60,000 nt of DNA, taken from Bolinopsis microptera (lineage: Eukaryota; Ctenophora; Tentaculata; Lobata; Bolinopsidae). A model generated the notes under the pieces. The model saw nothing but the letters and a program-made list of their open reading frames with translations. It did not search any database and was not told the origin of the DNA. The position numbers and the translations under genes were made by a program. The stretch covers positions 6,643,908 to 6,703,907 of the forward strand of contig NC_087082.1 in NCBI RefSeq assembly GCF_026151205.1, read 5' to 3'. Positions within the stretch are counted from its first letter, which is position 1, and every line of letters begins with the position of its first letter. This document shows positions 43,731 through 54,660 of this stretch, one piece after another.

Positions 43731-45690
43731 GGAGACCTAATCAAGTACAAGTAAGTAGTAAGTACTTATACCGATCTCAGTAACCCAACGGATTAAACCA
43801 TGTTGAGATCCATTGAGGATAGCTTTACAAAGAAGAGGATCAGTAGATAAAATTGTAGATAAAAAAGTGTTTCTCTCACTCACTTTCGATAAGACAAAAA
43901 GTGAGTCGGCGATTAGAACAATATAAATGGAAAAGACAACTACTTTTCATAATAATATAATGATTTATTTTATAAGGTTACTTATGAATTTATTCGAGAA
44001 ATAATCTGGAAGTATTATCGGCATCTTTTCACACATATATGACCGACGAGCACGTACACAGTAGCCAAGCTCATGAGAACTGATAAAATGTTGAAATTAG
44101 GGAATAGTTAAACACCATTGCGAGTAGGTAAATTTGCTAGGGGCCTGGAGGGGGTTATTTAAAACATATAAGTGATACGAAAAGATTGTATTAGCAGGAG
44201 CTATCAAAATACATGTGTAAATCGTCTTCAGCTAGTTTGCTAGTTTAAACATGATATAGTTGCTTTTATTAGCAATTTGTGTCCAACTGCAACAGCTTAT
44301 ACTACTGATTCACGGTCCTTGGAAACTTTTCTGACTCGTTACCTGACCCGAGGTTTGTAATACTCACTCCCATTCTATATTAGAGTCTTAAAGTAATTTC
44401 CGGACAGAAAATTTATTTATGCGTCGTAATATTGTTATGATGAGTCTGTAAAAAGGACGGGGAACTGCTCTTTTCAGGCAAAGATAACTGTTCAATGTAG
44501 CTACAATATTATATTTATGTCAAAATTCGTGATAATGTCACGAACACATGAAATGAACATGAAATACATGGTATGCAGCGGTTATGAATAGGAATAATGA
44601 TGTGAAGTGTGTCGGGGTGTATGCAAGGTGCAATAAATAATTAAATGTCGACGATGATGACGATACATAGAGGCCGAAGAATTATGAGGAATACCAGATC
44701 CTGGTGGAAGTGTGGAACCTAAGCGATCCATGATATCACGATAGGCCCTACATTTACAATTTAGTTTTACATTGAGTCATAAATTAGAATTACTAGCAAA
44801 ACTGCGTGTTTTGATCTAGAAAAACATTTTCACATTCATATTACAGAAACGTCAACTGAGGTGATGAAGATGACTTGGATGTCACTTTATGTGGATTGCA
44901 CTCCAATTTCTAGTATTGGCGAAGTTCGACTACATTTGCACTTCATTCCGGCGATGTTACCCGCAGCATGGCGATTTTACCCTCGCGACCAAATTGCCCA
45001 TTGTAACACGTAGGCTAGAGCTAGATAAGTAAAATTGGCAGGTATATCAAAGAAATATAATTAAGTTTCGAGTGGTATGGTGCTGAGTGGAAGATTTATA
45101 CCGTAATCTACAAGGGTGGATCGAATCTGTACTTAGATAAACCTAGGGTGGAGTGCTTATTTTAGGCTCCACAAGAGCGCCCATAAAGCTCTTGAAACAT
45201 GATCATGCCTGGCTAGCCAGAGTAACGAGTTCGACTTACCTACATCATGTCCTCCTTCAGGTCCACCAGGATCCCGAGTTCGTAACGTCCCACTAATATA
45301 GTGGTACCCAACCACGGATACTCGGGAGTATTATTCCCGCAAGTGGCGGGAAGGAACTTAGTAATTTCAATCACAGTTTATAGCTCAGGACCTTTTCCTG
45401 GCTGGTGACTCATTAGTCACATACTTCAGTGTAGAGACTAGTAACATACGCCTACGTAAATACGCCTATTTAAGGGGGCCGGAATGGAACTTCCGACATC
45501 AAGGTAATTAGAAGGGAACATACAATAGTTTTCAATAGAATAATTTAACACGTAACCTATTAGCCCTCCCTAGGAGTACTCACCTCAGTATTATAGGAAA
45601 GGAGTTGGTTACAGGAAAGGAGTTCCGCGAGGTTGGACTCTAGAGATGTGACGATCCTCCGGTCGCTGTTCCACGATAGTACGTTATCAG
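43731..45690. other. No gene seen
   Basis: About 2 kb of AT-rich sequence after the RTE copy, whose 3' tail (AAGTACAAGTAAGTAGTAAG) ends near 43765. I see no long open frame, RNA gene or repeat of note. Confidence 0.4.
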
Positions 45691-45776
45691 TGTCCCTCCG
45701 TGAGTAGTATTCCTTACCATCCAGGCGTAGGAGAGTCCGTGGTAGAGGGAACCAAGGTTGGTGCGGGCAGGACCAG

Positions 45777-45886
45777 AGAGAGCCGTGAGTACCAGAGATC
45801 AGAGAGCCGTGGGTCCCAGAGAGAGCCGTGGGTACCAGAGAGAGCCGTGGGTACCAGAGAGAGCCGTGGGTACCAGAGAGAGCCGA
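45777..45886 (+). repeat. 19-base minisatellite AGAGCCGTGGGTACCAGAG
   Basis: Five to six copies, the first ones degenerate. The short open frame across it (45700-45903) is a by-product of the repeat. Confidence 0.85.
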
Positions 45887-46043
45887 AACTGAGCTTTGTA
45901 TAGTGTATTTATACTCCCTCCATTACTCGGTCGTGTTGGTCTTTAATGGAAATTGTGTTATCTTGATTAGTCCTTGATTGACTGATCCGGTTTCCCGCTC
46001 TGTAATTGCTCCCGAGAGCGCTATCTTAATTGTCCCCGAATCC

Positions 46044-46135
46044 GCTCTTTGTCCCTGTCTAATCTTTAGGATTAAGTCAGTTAATCTTATACCAATGTAT
46101 AGAGAACTAATATCCAAGAGATTACGGTAGGGTGA
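46044..46135 (+). repeat. 92-base direct repeat, first copy
   Basis: Repeated at 46583-46675 with one extra A (CTCTTTGTCCCTGTC to ATTACGGTAGGGTGA). The 450 bases between are unrelated to it. This could be an LTR-like or duplicated fragment; no primer-binding site is evident. Confidence 0.8.
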
Positions 46136-46582
46136 ATGGCGAAGTTACCCCATATTACAGTAACTTCGCCCTGATTTCAATGGCACCATGAATCTAGATG
46201 ACTATTTATGCGTGGCTGGTGTGTTTCATACGAAAACATTTGCTTTACCAATCCTGTTGATATGAGCTATATACTCGTGTCACATTTTCTAAATAACATG
46301 AAATAGCTGTAAAACATGGCGAAGTTCCCCCATTTTACGGTACTGTACGGCATAATTGCACTTATTGGCATGGTGCGTACTGTGAAAAATAGCCACTGAG
46401 AGATTCGGAGTAAGCTCAACAGTGTACAATTCATCATTGAAATCTGGGCGAAACACTCTGCTCAGGGATTACCCAACCCAAACAATGGTGAATGGAGTAA
46501 GCCCGCAACAATAGACTACATGTATATAAACTTGGTATCAACATAATGGATTCGTTGGGCATCATCGGAATTAGGCATTTAA

Positions 46583-46675
46583 GCTCTTTGTCCCTGTCTA
46601 ATCTTTAGGATTAAGTCAGTTAATCTTATACCAAATGTATAGAGAACTAATATCCAAGAGATTACGGTAGGGTGA
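46583..46675 (+). repeat. 92-base direct repeat, second copy
   Basis: Second copy of 46044-46135. Confidence 0.8.
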
Positions 46676-46937
46676 TAGAGGCCTGAACGGTAACGTACCG
46701 TGTTGGACACACACTGGTATGCTGAACCATCCGGGGGTATATGATAATTATAACCAGTTTAATCTTGTTCAGCGTCCTCGAAAACTTTGGGTTACAAAGT
46801 TTTCGCTTCGATTTTCATCAATAAAAAACCTTTTTATTTTCGGTTTCTGGGCCAGCTGTCTCAGAAGGTGATAGCAGATGCTGCGAAATACTGCGACATT
46901 CGTGTGACAAACGGGCAATTCGGTAATCTAGCTAGGC

Positions 46938-47162
46938 ACACTTGGGGAACAGTTGGGGCACACTTGGGGCACAAAATTGTATTCCATGGGCACAGTTGGG
47001 GCACAGTTGGGGCATACTTGGGGCATAAACTTAAAGTTACTTGGGCCTGGGGCACATTTGGGGCACACTTGGGGCACAGTTGAGGCAAAAATGACCTGAA
47101 GCAGAGTTTTAGTAACCTAAACACACTTGGGGCACACTTGGGGCACAAAGATACTTGGGGCG
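46938..47162 (+). repeat. TTGGGGCACA decamer cluster
   Basis: About 14 copies of TTGGGGCACA with variants (AGTTGGGGCA, ACTTGGGGCA), interrupted by unique sequence. The overlapping frames on both strands are repeat artefacts. Confidence 0.85.
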
Positions 47163-47327
47163 TCTGCTCAAAAGTTATATAGTTATATAGTGTAGATTTC
47201 ACTCTTCTTATGACTTATACCGACCCCTGCATGTTCTACATACTTCCAAATTTTAAATTCATCCCAAAGTTTTGTACAATGCACTGGAATGTTAGTGCTA
47301 CAAATAAAGTAATATATTCACTTTATC

Positions 47328-48162
47328 CTACCCTTACTCGGGAATATTATAGCGGGTTAATTTATGACTGGGAAAATTAATGACCGGGAAAAATATGGCG
47401 GAATTTTCCAAAACCCACCAAGCATCAAAATGTATTACTATTAGTTTACCTTACTCGGGAACATTATAAATCAAGAGGCTTGCATATAATGAACATATTG
47501 ACACGGGTGCAGAGTTGAGTCTGTACGGAACCTAGTAGTTTCAGATCCTTGTTTAACTTGCCGTACAGCAAGGTCATCCACTACTTTAGCCCGGCGAGGC
47601 ACATAACTCCCTCTACAACTCCATGACAAATGTTTCATATATACTAGCCGAGTTCACAAGTTATATCCTTGTGTTTGAGAAGAGCTCGTTAGAACTGCTT
47701 CCTTTCCCTTCAGTATCCCACAGTCTCTCGAGTTTCGTAACTGCCAGAGAACTCTCTTAAACAATTACTAGACTCGGTGATTATAAATCAAGAGGCTTGC
47801 ATATAATGAACATATTGACACGGGTGCAGAGTTGAGTCTGTACGGAACCTAGTAGTTTCAGATCCTTGTTTAACTTGCCGTACAGCAAGGTCATCCACTA
47901 CTTTAGCCCGGCGAGGCACATAACTCCCTCTACAACTCCATGACAAATGTTTCATATATACTAGCCGAGTTCACAAGTTATATCCTTGTGTTTGAGAAGA
48001 GCTCGTTAGAACTGCTTCCTTTCCCTTCAGTATCCCACAGTCTCTCTTATAGCGGGTTAATTTATGACTGGGAAAATTAATGACCGGGAAAAATATGGCG
48101 GAATTTTCCAAAACCCACCACTTTATCCCAGTCATAATATTCCCGAGTAAGGTAGATACAAC
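47328..48162. mobile_element. Composite element with ACCTTACTCGGGAATATTAT ends
   Basis: The left end (CCCTTACTCGGGAATATTAT, about 47333) and right end (ATAATATTCCCGAGTAAGGT, about 48137) are inverted. A third copy of the end lies at 47449. Two internal blocks are duplicated: 47349-47421 with 48052-48122, and 47466-47746 with 47784-48046. The pattern fits one MITE inserted in or beside another and a later local duplication. Confidence 0.7.
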
Positions 48163-49000
48163 TTCAAAATATAAAACGGAAAATTTTATCTTGCAAAATG
48201 TCAATTTAATGGTTGTTTTAGCTTATCTTACTTTAGAAAAAAGGAAATTATTTGGACGCTGGAGGCCCTAGCGGTCATTTTACTATTTTTTTTTTTTTTT
48301 TTTTTTTTTTTTCATTTTACTATTTAAATGTCCATTCAAACAAAGCCCGCCAAGGTAGTTAAATTAAATACATTAAACTATTAAATACATTAAACTATTA
48401 AATACATCAAATGAATAACGCATGTTTTATTATACATTACGGCAGGGATATTTCTCAGTTGTTATGTTAGGTTAAATAATCTCAATAAGCTCGATCTAGT
48501 TGAAACACTAATGATATGCGTCTAGACCCCCACCAAATCTAGTGCCCCACTTGGCGAGATGTCGGGCTAGTAAAACAACTAAAATATCCAACAAAATTTG
48601 AAACTATATCTATCAAATTCAATAAAGTTCCTGAAAGATGGTTATATTTCTAATCACAGCGTCACGTTTCGCAACTCCATATTCAAAACAGTAGAACCCA
48701 CGATGAATGATCTGCCTAATGATTGTAAATCCTCTGGACTGAGTAGTGATTCCAAGCGGGAGCCTATACTAGGTAGTCCGAGCAAGTTTATTTTTATCGT
48801 GCACCCCCTACCTATACAGAGGACCGTTTCTCAGTATTGAGTTCACATCAATTCTGAAGTCAGATCCGAACCATTGTGTAACTAAACTTTAACTAAACTT
48901 TAACTAAACTTTAACTTGCGTTCTGTGTTACGTCCACTGAGGAGTTTTTCGCACTGACTTTTATTATTTCTAAAATGAGAAATAAAACGTTTTTACAACC
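48163..49000. other. Transposon debris upstream of gene 3
   Basis: Includes a pogo-element relic (TTATTTGGACGCTGGAGGCC, about 48247), a poly(T) tract at 48282-48312, and an AACTAAACTTT triplication (about 48878-48915). The 80-residue frame at 48598-48840 is not supported. Confidence 0.5.
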
Positions 49001-49109
49001 CCATATTTAACTAGCTCGCACACTCATTTAAGGTTTTCACTTTTCCGTAAAAACCGGGATGGCGCGCAGAACTGACCAAATAATAAATTAAACACGTAAT
49101 TCAGCAGTC

Positions 49110-49250
49110 ATGGCTGTAACTACAGTGGTGCTCTTCACTTTATTTGTGGCCCTGTTTGCTCCCGGCACACCCAATGAAGAAGATACAAGAAATGACATTG
49201 GGTCCTTGGTCCTGAATAAAGCAGAAGAAGTAGCGCTAGCAAAAAGAAAG
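49110..49250 (+). CDS. Gene 3 exon 1: signal plus propeptide
   Basis: Forty-seven codons. MAVTTVVLFTLFVALFAPGT is followed by PNEEDTRND..., then KAEEVALAKRK and donor AAG|GTAAGAG. It covers in one exon what genes 1 and 2 spread over two, so an intron was gained or lost between the paralogues. The ATG context AGCAGTCATGG is conserved. Confidence 0.78.
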
Positions 49251-51429
49251 GTAAGAGTTTCAAATAAAGAATTAAAATCAAGTTTACAGTTTAAACTAGT
49301 ATTTTTTTCACCCAAAAACAAAATAAAATGGTGACATCAAATTTTTTTTATTTATCTATTATCGGAATTTGTTAGTTTGCAGTTGAAAAGAGAGGAAGGA
49401 GAAACAAAAACAAGAAGCAAAAACAGCCGGAGGAAGATCCGGTAAGGGTTAAATTTCATTACATTTCATTACATTTCATTACATTTCATTACATTTCATT
49501 ACATTTCATTACATTTCATTACATTTCATTACATTTCATTACATTTCATTACATTTCATTACATTTCATTACATTTCATTACATTTCATTACATTTCATT
49601 ACATTTCATTACATTTCATTACATTTCATTACATTTCATTACATTTCATTACATTTCATTACATTTCATTACATTTCATTACATTTCATTACATTTCATT
49701 ACATTTCATTACATTTCATTACATTTCATTACATTTCATTACATTTCATTACATTTCATTACATTTCATTACATTTCATTACATTTCATTACATTTCATT
49801 ACATTTCATTACATTTCATTACATTTCATTACATTTCATTACATTTCATTACATTTCATTACATTTCATTACATTTCATTACATTTCATTACATTTCATT
49901 ACATTTCATTACATTTCATTACATTTCATTACATTTCATTACATTTCATTACATTTCATTACATTTCATTACATTTCATTACATTTCATTACATTTCATT
50001 ACATTTCATTACATTTCATTACATTTCATTACATTTCATTACATTTCATTACATTTCATTACATTTCATTACATTTCATTACATTTCATTACATTTCATT
50101 ACATTTCATTACATTTCATTACATTTCATTACATTTCATTACATTTCATTACATTTCATTACATTTCATTACATTTCATTACATTTCATTACATTTCATT
50201 ACATTTCATTACATTTCATTACATTTCATTACATTTCATTACATTTCATTACATTTCATTACATTTCATTACATTTCATTACATTTCATTACATTTCATT
50301 ACATTTCATTACATTTCATTACATTTCATTACATTTCATTACATTTCATTACATTTCATTACATTTCATTACATTTCATTACATTTCATTACATTTCATT
50401 ACATTTCATTACATTTCATTACATTTCATTACATTTCATTACATTTCATTACATTTCATTACATTTCATTACATTTCATTACATTTCATTACATTTCATT
50501 ACATTTCATTACATTTCATTACATTTCATTACATTTCATTACATTTCATTACATTTCATTACATTTCATTACATTTCATTACATTTCATTACATTTCATT
50601 ACATTTCATTACATTTCATTACATTTCATTACATTTCATTACATTTCATTACATTTCATTACATTTCATTACATTTCATTACATTTCATTACATTTCATT
50701 ACATTTCATTACATTTCATTACATTTCATTACATTTCATTACATTTCATTACATTTCATTACATTTCATTACATTTCATTACATTTCATTACATTTCATT
50801 ACATTTCATTACATTTCATTACATTTCATTACATTTCATTACATTTCATTACATTTCATTACATTTCATTACATTTCATTACATTTCATTACATTTCATT
50901 ACATTTCATTTTATGTTTTTTTCTAATATGCTTTACACTCCCTCCTTTACACTACCAACGAGGTGTCATCAATAGATTGAAGCACAAGCAATAGAATTTT
51001 ATTTGATCGTGGAATCTAGACCATGCTCAACCATGAGTCATAGACCAAAATACAATAAGTATAACAACTCACATGTTGGCAAGAACTTTTATATTCTATA
51101 ATCGTGGAATCTAGATTATTTGAGTTTAGCCATGCTCAACCAGTCAACTTTATATTTTAATCAAAATAATGTGACCATGTCTTATCTTAAAACGTTACAA
51201 TGATAGTAATATAATAACGTATATTTTAAAGTTATTACAGTGATTTATATGATGATTTAATATCTTTGATCTTAGTCTATTCTATGAAATGCCAGCAACA
51301 AATAATGCTCACCACTTTCAGAACACAATCCTTGACCATGCAGCCGATTTCCTTGGAAACGGAGCAGATGCCGTTGCCGATTTAGCGAATGGAATTTTTG
51401 GTGTTCTCGGAGAAGAAGAAAAAGAATAA
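49110..51429 (+). CDS. Gene 3: compact secreted peptide precursor (spliced, coding span)
   Basis: Family not recognised; the simplest of the three paralogues. Exons 49110-49250, 49376-49441 and 51322-51429 join in phase 0 to about 104 residues: signal peptide, acidic propeptide ending LAKRK, basic module ending PEEDP, and C-terminal amphipathic module ending GEEEKE-stop. The basic and helical modules are on separate exons in the order basic then helix. In gene 1 they are fused as helix then basic. The KRK end of the propeptide and the basic module are plausible cleavage sites. The second intron contains a 1.45 kb decamer array. The 3' UTR intron carries about 2.5 kb of inserted repeats. Splice sites and frames look intact. 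Confidence 0.7.
49376..49441 (+). CDS. Gene 3 exon 2: basic module
   Basis: Twenty-two codons, FAVEKRGRRNKNKKQKQPEE then DP, donor CCG|GTAAGG in phase 0. The acceptor is placed at GTTAG because this gives phase 0 like all other introns; the nearby TTTGCAG at 49382 would give another phase. The motif RGRRNKNKK and the PEEDP end match gene 1's basic halves. Confidence 0.65.
49451..50910 (+). repeat. ACATTTCATT decamer minisatellite, 145 perfect copies
   Basis: From 49461 to 50910 the decamer ACATTTCATT repeats 145 times without a visible change; one imperfect copy (AAATTTCATT) precedes it. It begins ten bases after the intron donor. The same intron position in gene 1 (11761-11790) has GTAAGGGTTACATTTCATTA then CATTTATAGG, about one and a half copies, which is the evident seed. 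Confidence 0.97.
51322..51429 (+). CDS. Gene 3 terminal exon: amphipathic module
   Basis: Thirty-five residues plus TAA. NTILDHAADFLGNGADAVAD is followed by LANGIFGVLGEEEKE. The acceptor CACCACTTTCAG is the same as for gene 1 modules. It is the cleanest copy of the helical module and shows that the module can stand alone at the C terminus. Confidence 0.76.
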   Translation, partial: NTILDHAADFLGNGADAVADLANGIFGVLGEEEKE

Positions 51430-51720
51430 ATCAAGCGGTAACTATAATTAATAACTATAACTTTGAACTTATGATAGACATGATCGGTTTTTAAAGATCT
51501 TGAAATTTTTAAAAAATTGTTGTTATTCTATATCATTGTTTAGTTATTATCATTTATAATATATTCTCTTTCAAAAGTATTCCAAGTGATTTATATAAGT
51601 ATAACACACATACAACATAACGCCGGGACGCACAATACAATGATTATATTTTAATTTTTTCCGCGATGCGCGGGAAAAGTTGATAATAATTTCAAGTGCG
51701 AAGCGCAAGGGATTATTATT

Positions 51721-52270
51721 ATAACAAGAATTGCGCCCGTTGTTTCGTTTTGGCGGACACTAGATTTCCATTTCACATTTACTATAAATTTAAGGATAAG
51801 CTCCAATCAGCTCACTTCAATCTTCATGATAATAATATAGATAAATTATGCATCAAATACGGGAAAAAATTCAGTACAATTGCCGTAGAACTTAACTTGT
51901 ATCTGTAATTCAAGAAATTATCAGCAAAGGTAAACTATACTCGTGTACACATCAATACACTACGCGTGCCACGTACAAATTGGGCGTATTACCTAATAGT
52001 AATATTATACATTACATGCATCGTATACAATAAAACACAGTCGCGCCGCGCATTCATAGATCACAGGCTATCTATACATCACATCTCCGCAAACAATCCT
52101 CGCGCGCGCGCAACTTTTTCGTTGCTTGGTAACGAACGGAAGTAAGCAAGGAACACGACATATATTTGACCCACCTACTGCAATCTCCAAAATCCACGTT
52201 TTTCTGCAAAAACCTCCATTCGTAACCTTTCACTATTGCCTTTTTTCAAAAGGGTGAAAAGGAAAAAATA
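51721..52270. mobile_element. 550-bp dispersed element, inverted relative to 7173-7409
   Basis: Starts ATAACAAGAATTGCGCCCGT and ends CAAAAGGGTGAAAAGGAAAA, the complement of the two ends at 7409 and 7173. The middle is longer here and includes the TCGTTGCTTGGTAACGAACG block also seen at 40240. It lies in the proposed 3' UTR intron of gene 3. Confidence 0.65.
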
Positions 52271-53182
52271 ACACCGACGTGCTTTAGCACGAGGGGTTAT
52301 TTTAATGTAACCTTATATCAAGCGTGCCGGCGTTTTGTGTTATAAACTCCTCCGGGGTGTTGCTAAGTGCTACTAGGTGCTAAGTGCTACTAAGTGCTAC
52401 TAGGGCTAATTCGTTTTGATAATTACCCTTCATTCTAGCTATTTTGAGATCAGTATGGAAATATGAAATGGAATTGGGAAGTATATTATACTACTAAATA
52501 AATAAAACTAAGGTACTATGACACGACAGTTGAAATTGGCGTTCTATTTATACAAAGTTCCTTAGTTATAGTCCAAACGTTGAATGAATATCAATAATGA
52601 ATAAGGGATGTCGAGTTAAGCCTGGTAAGCGAAAAAAGGTGGAGTTGATATTTATATCGTGTCATGAAGATCATCAAAGTAGACGACTATATAGTAATAC
52701 ATGGCTCATATCAAACAGTGCAATTGTAGGGTGAGAATCCCTGCCACGTTTTTGGTCAGCTTCGCCGGGGCTCATGTCTTTCCTCGAGGGAGCATTAGTG
52801 TCTACAGAAAAACTGACAAATCCTAGCGAAGTCCAATCCGAACCACATCTTCCATCAGAGGTGGTGCTGGGTCAGCTGGTTACTGAACAGATTGGCCTGG
52901 AGAAAAGCATAGTCCTGTCATTCTAAAGTTAACCATAGAGGGGGTCAGGCGCTGTTCGCTCACGGCTGGTTCTTGGAGCCAACACCCTCGGCCCCACAGA
53001 AGTGGGAGCACTGTCGGTGGTGGCACACCCAGATAACGGACAGTGTCTCTCCTTCTTTCTTCTTGGACTTGCATTGTTGCTGGTGAGTCAGCTGGCAACA
53101 GTGTACCATACTTTCATATTCATGTTTTCTTCCCCACTTCTCCTACACCTCACTTTATTACTCACTCATTCACTCACATGCC
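52271..53182. other. Insertion debris in gene 3's 3' intron
   Basis: About 52730-53110 is more GC-rich than its surroundings and looks like a fragment of a different, unidentified element. The short frames within it are not supported. Confidence 0.35.
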
Positions 53183-53286
53183 GCCTTAGGGCCGCTACCA
53201 GTTAGAGGGGATATAACAATCAGACAAACTGCCAGCCTTAGGGCCGCTACCAGTTAGAGGGGATCTAACAATCAGACAAACTGCCA
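53183..53286 (+). repeat. Tandem duplication, 2 x 52 bases
   Basis: GCCTTAGGGCCGCTACCAGT onward is repeated at 53235 with one base change (ATATAACA to ATCTAACA). Confidence 0.9.
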
Positions 53287-53429
53287 GTTATTGGAGATAT
53301 AGCACTTAGATTATTACCAGCAAACTTAAAATTAGCAATAATTACGTGAACAAAGAAATTGCCAAATTGCGACAAAAAAGGGTCTACTCAAAATTCAAAT
53401 ATCGCATGTAAATTCGTGAATCAGCACTT

Positions 53430-53835
53430 TAGTATAGCGCGGAAATTGAGCCGCGCAAAGACAAAGATATAACACAAAAACAACAAAGATATGGGTAAAT
53501 TCCATCGGAGGCTCAGGCATGCCTGGTAGGTTCCTGTCAGCCCACTAGAATGACAGGGGGCAGCCTGTTCTATCGAGTACCCGGGAGAACATCTAGGCAT
53601 GGGTGGTGTTCTCCCGTGAACGAGCATTATGACAGTTTCCCTAACGGGAAACGTCGCTCACCAGGCTTTATCCTCTGGAGGGGCGGGATCACTAGCCCAT
53701 GCCAAGTGACCCAAACCTACTGACACCTACAACCAGAGGAACCCCAATAGACGTTAGTCACTAATGACGGACGTAGCCTCCCAATAGGGAGGTAAAGTGG
53801 GTGCCCCAACATAAAACAAAAAAATAAAACAGTGC
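53430..53835 (+). mobile_element. Possible retroelement 3' end
   Basis: A GC-rich 0.4 kb block with several short inverted repeats (ACCCGGGAGAACA..TGTTCTCCCGTG, CCTCCCAATAGGGAGG). It ends in an A-rich tail (ATAAAACAAAAAAATAAAAC), as expected for the 3' end of a LINE or SINE in plus orientation. No coding part is attached. Confidence 0.4.
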
Positions 53836-54211
53836 AATTGCTACGACAAAATTTACCGGACAAAATTTACTGCACGGGACGATTTTAACCGTCATGACAA
53901 GTTCTGGAACTGGCTAGTAATGTAAAAGTTTGAGTAATGTAAGCAGTGTGCTGGAACTTTGCAAGCGCCTGCAATTCGCAACTATAAGTGAGTATATATT
54001 GATTCTAAATACATTTGACAATGACATTGCGAAAGATTTGATCTCAATTCATAAATTTTGAAAGAATTTATTACAATTCGGGGATCGTGTTTTCGCGGGA
54101 AATATAAAGTAGACTAAATTTTGGTTTTTATTAATTCTTAATTTTGAAATTGTAACACACATTGTAATAAAATGCCGCAACAGCAAAAGTGACTAATGAC
54201 TTACTTTTTAG

Positions 54212-54370
54212 GAGGTAACGGAAAGTCTAATTAGCTAATTGGACACAATTAATTGTGCTGATCGGATGATTAAAAAAGGACTGTATCCCGATATATATAT
54301 AATACACGGATACACCATATCGGACATTAATACTAAATATAATACATTGAGAAGCTAAACCGCATTTCAA
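54212..54370 (+). other. Conserved 3' UTR block of gene 3
   Basis: Begins GAGGTAACGGAAAGTC after TTACTTTTTAG and shares AGCTAATTGGACAC, GTGCTGAT.GGATGATT and CGGACATTAAT with genes 1 and 2. The ATTAAA seen in the others is ATTGAG here. It lies 2.8 kb after the gene 3 stop because of insertions. Confidence 0.55.
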
Positions 54371-54660
54371 GGATTTTCTTTTTTATTTCATGTTCAAATA
54401 ATGGTTTTCGTTTTGCTGCATTTAATAAATCAATTAAACAATTAAAAGAGGTGAAATATTTGTTTTTCAAAGTTATTAAAAGATGTAAAACTGCAGGATG
54501 TGATGATTTGAACATTAAATTATTTAAAAATAGATAAACATTTATTTTTTAAATAACTATATTTCTCCAAATTAAAATATCGTAAACCTTCATTTCAATT
54601 GTTTACAAATTATTTAATAATTGATAATATCAAATCTAAAATGTAAATTGTTTTAGTTAA
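54371..54660. other. AT-rich, no gene seen
   Basis: Very AT-rich sequence between the gene 3 3' block and the tail of the RTE-like element. Confidence 0.4.

Noticed and set aside
46044-46675. LTR retrotransposon with 92-base LTRs
   Set aside because: No primer-binding site, polypurine tract or coding sequence; the repeats are short for LTRs and lack TG..CA ends.
45700-47202. Short basic and Gly/His-rich frames at 45700-45903, 46787-47083 and 46861-47202
   Set aside because: They run across minisatellites (AGAGCCGTGGGTACCAGAG and TTGGGGCACA) and owe their openness to the repeats.
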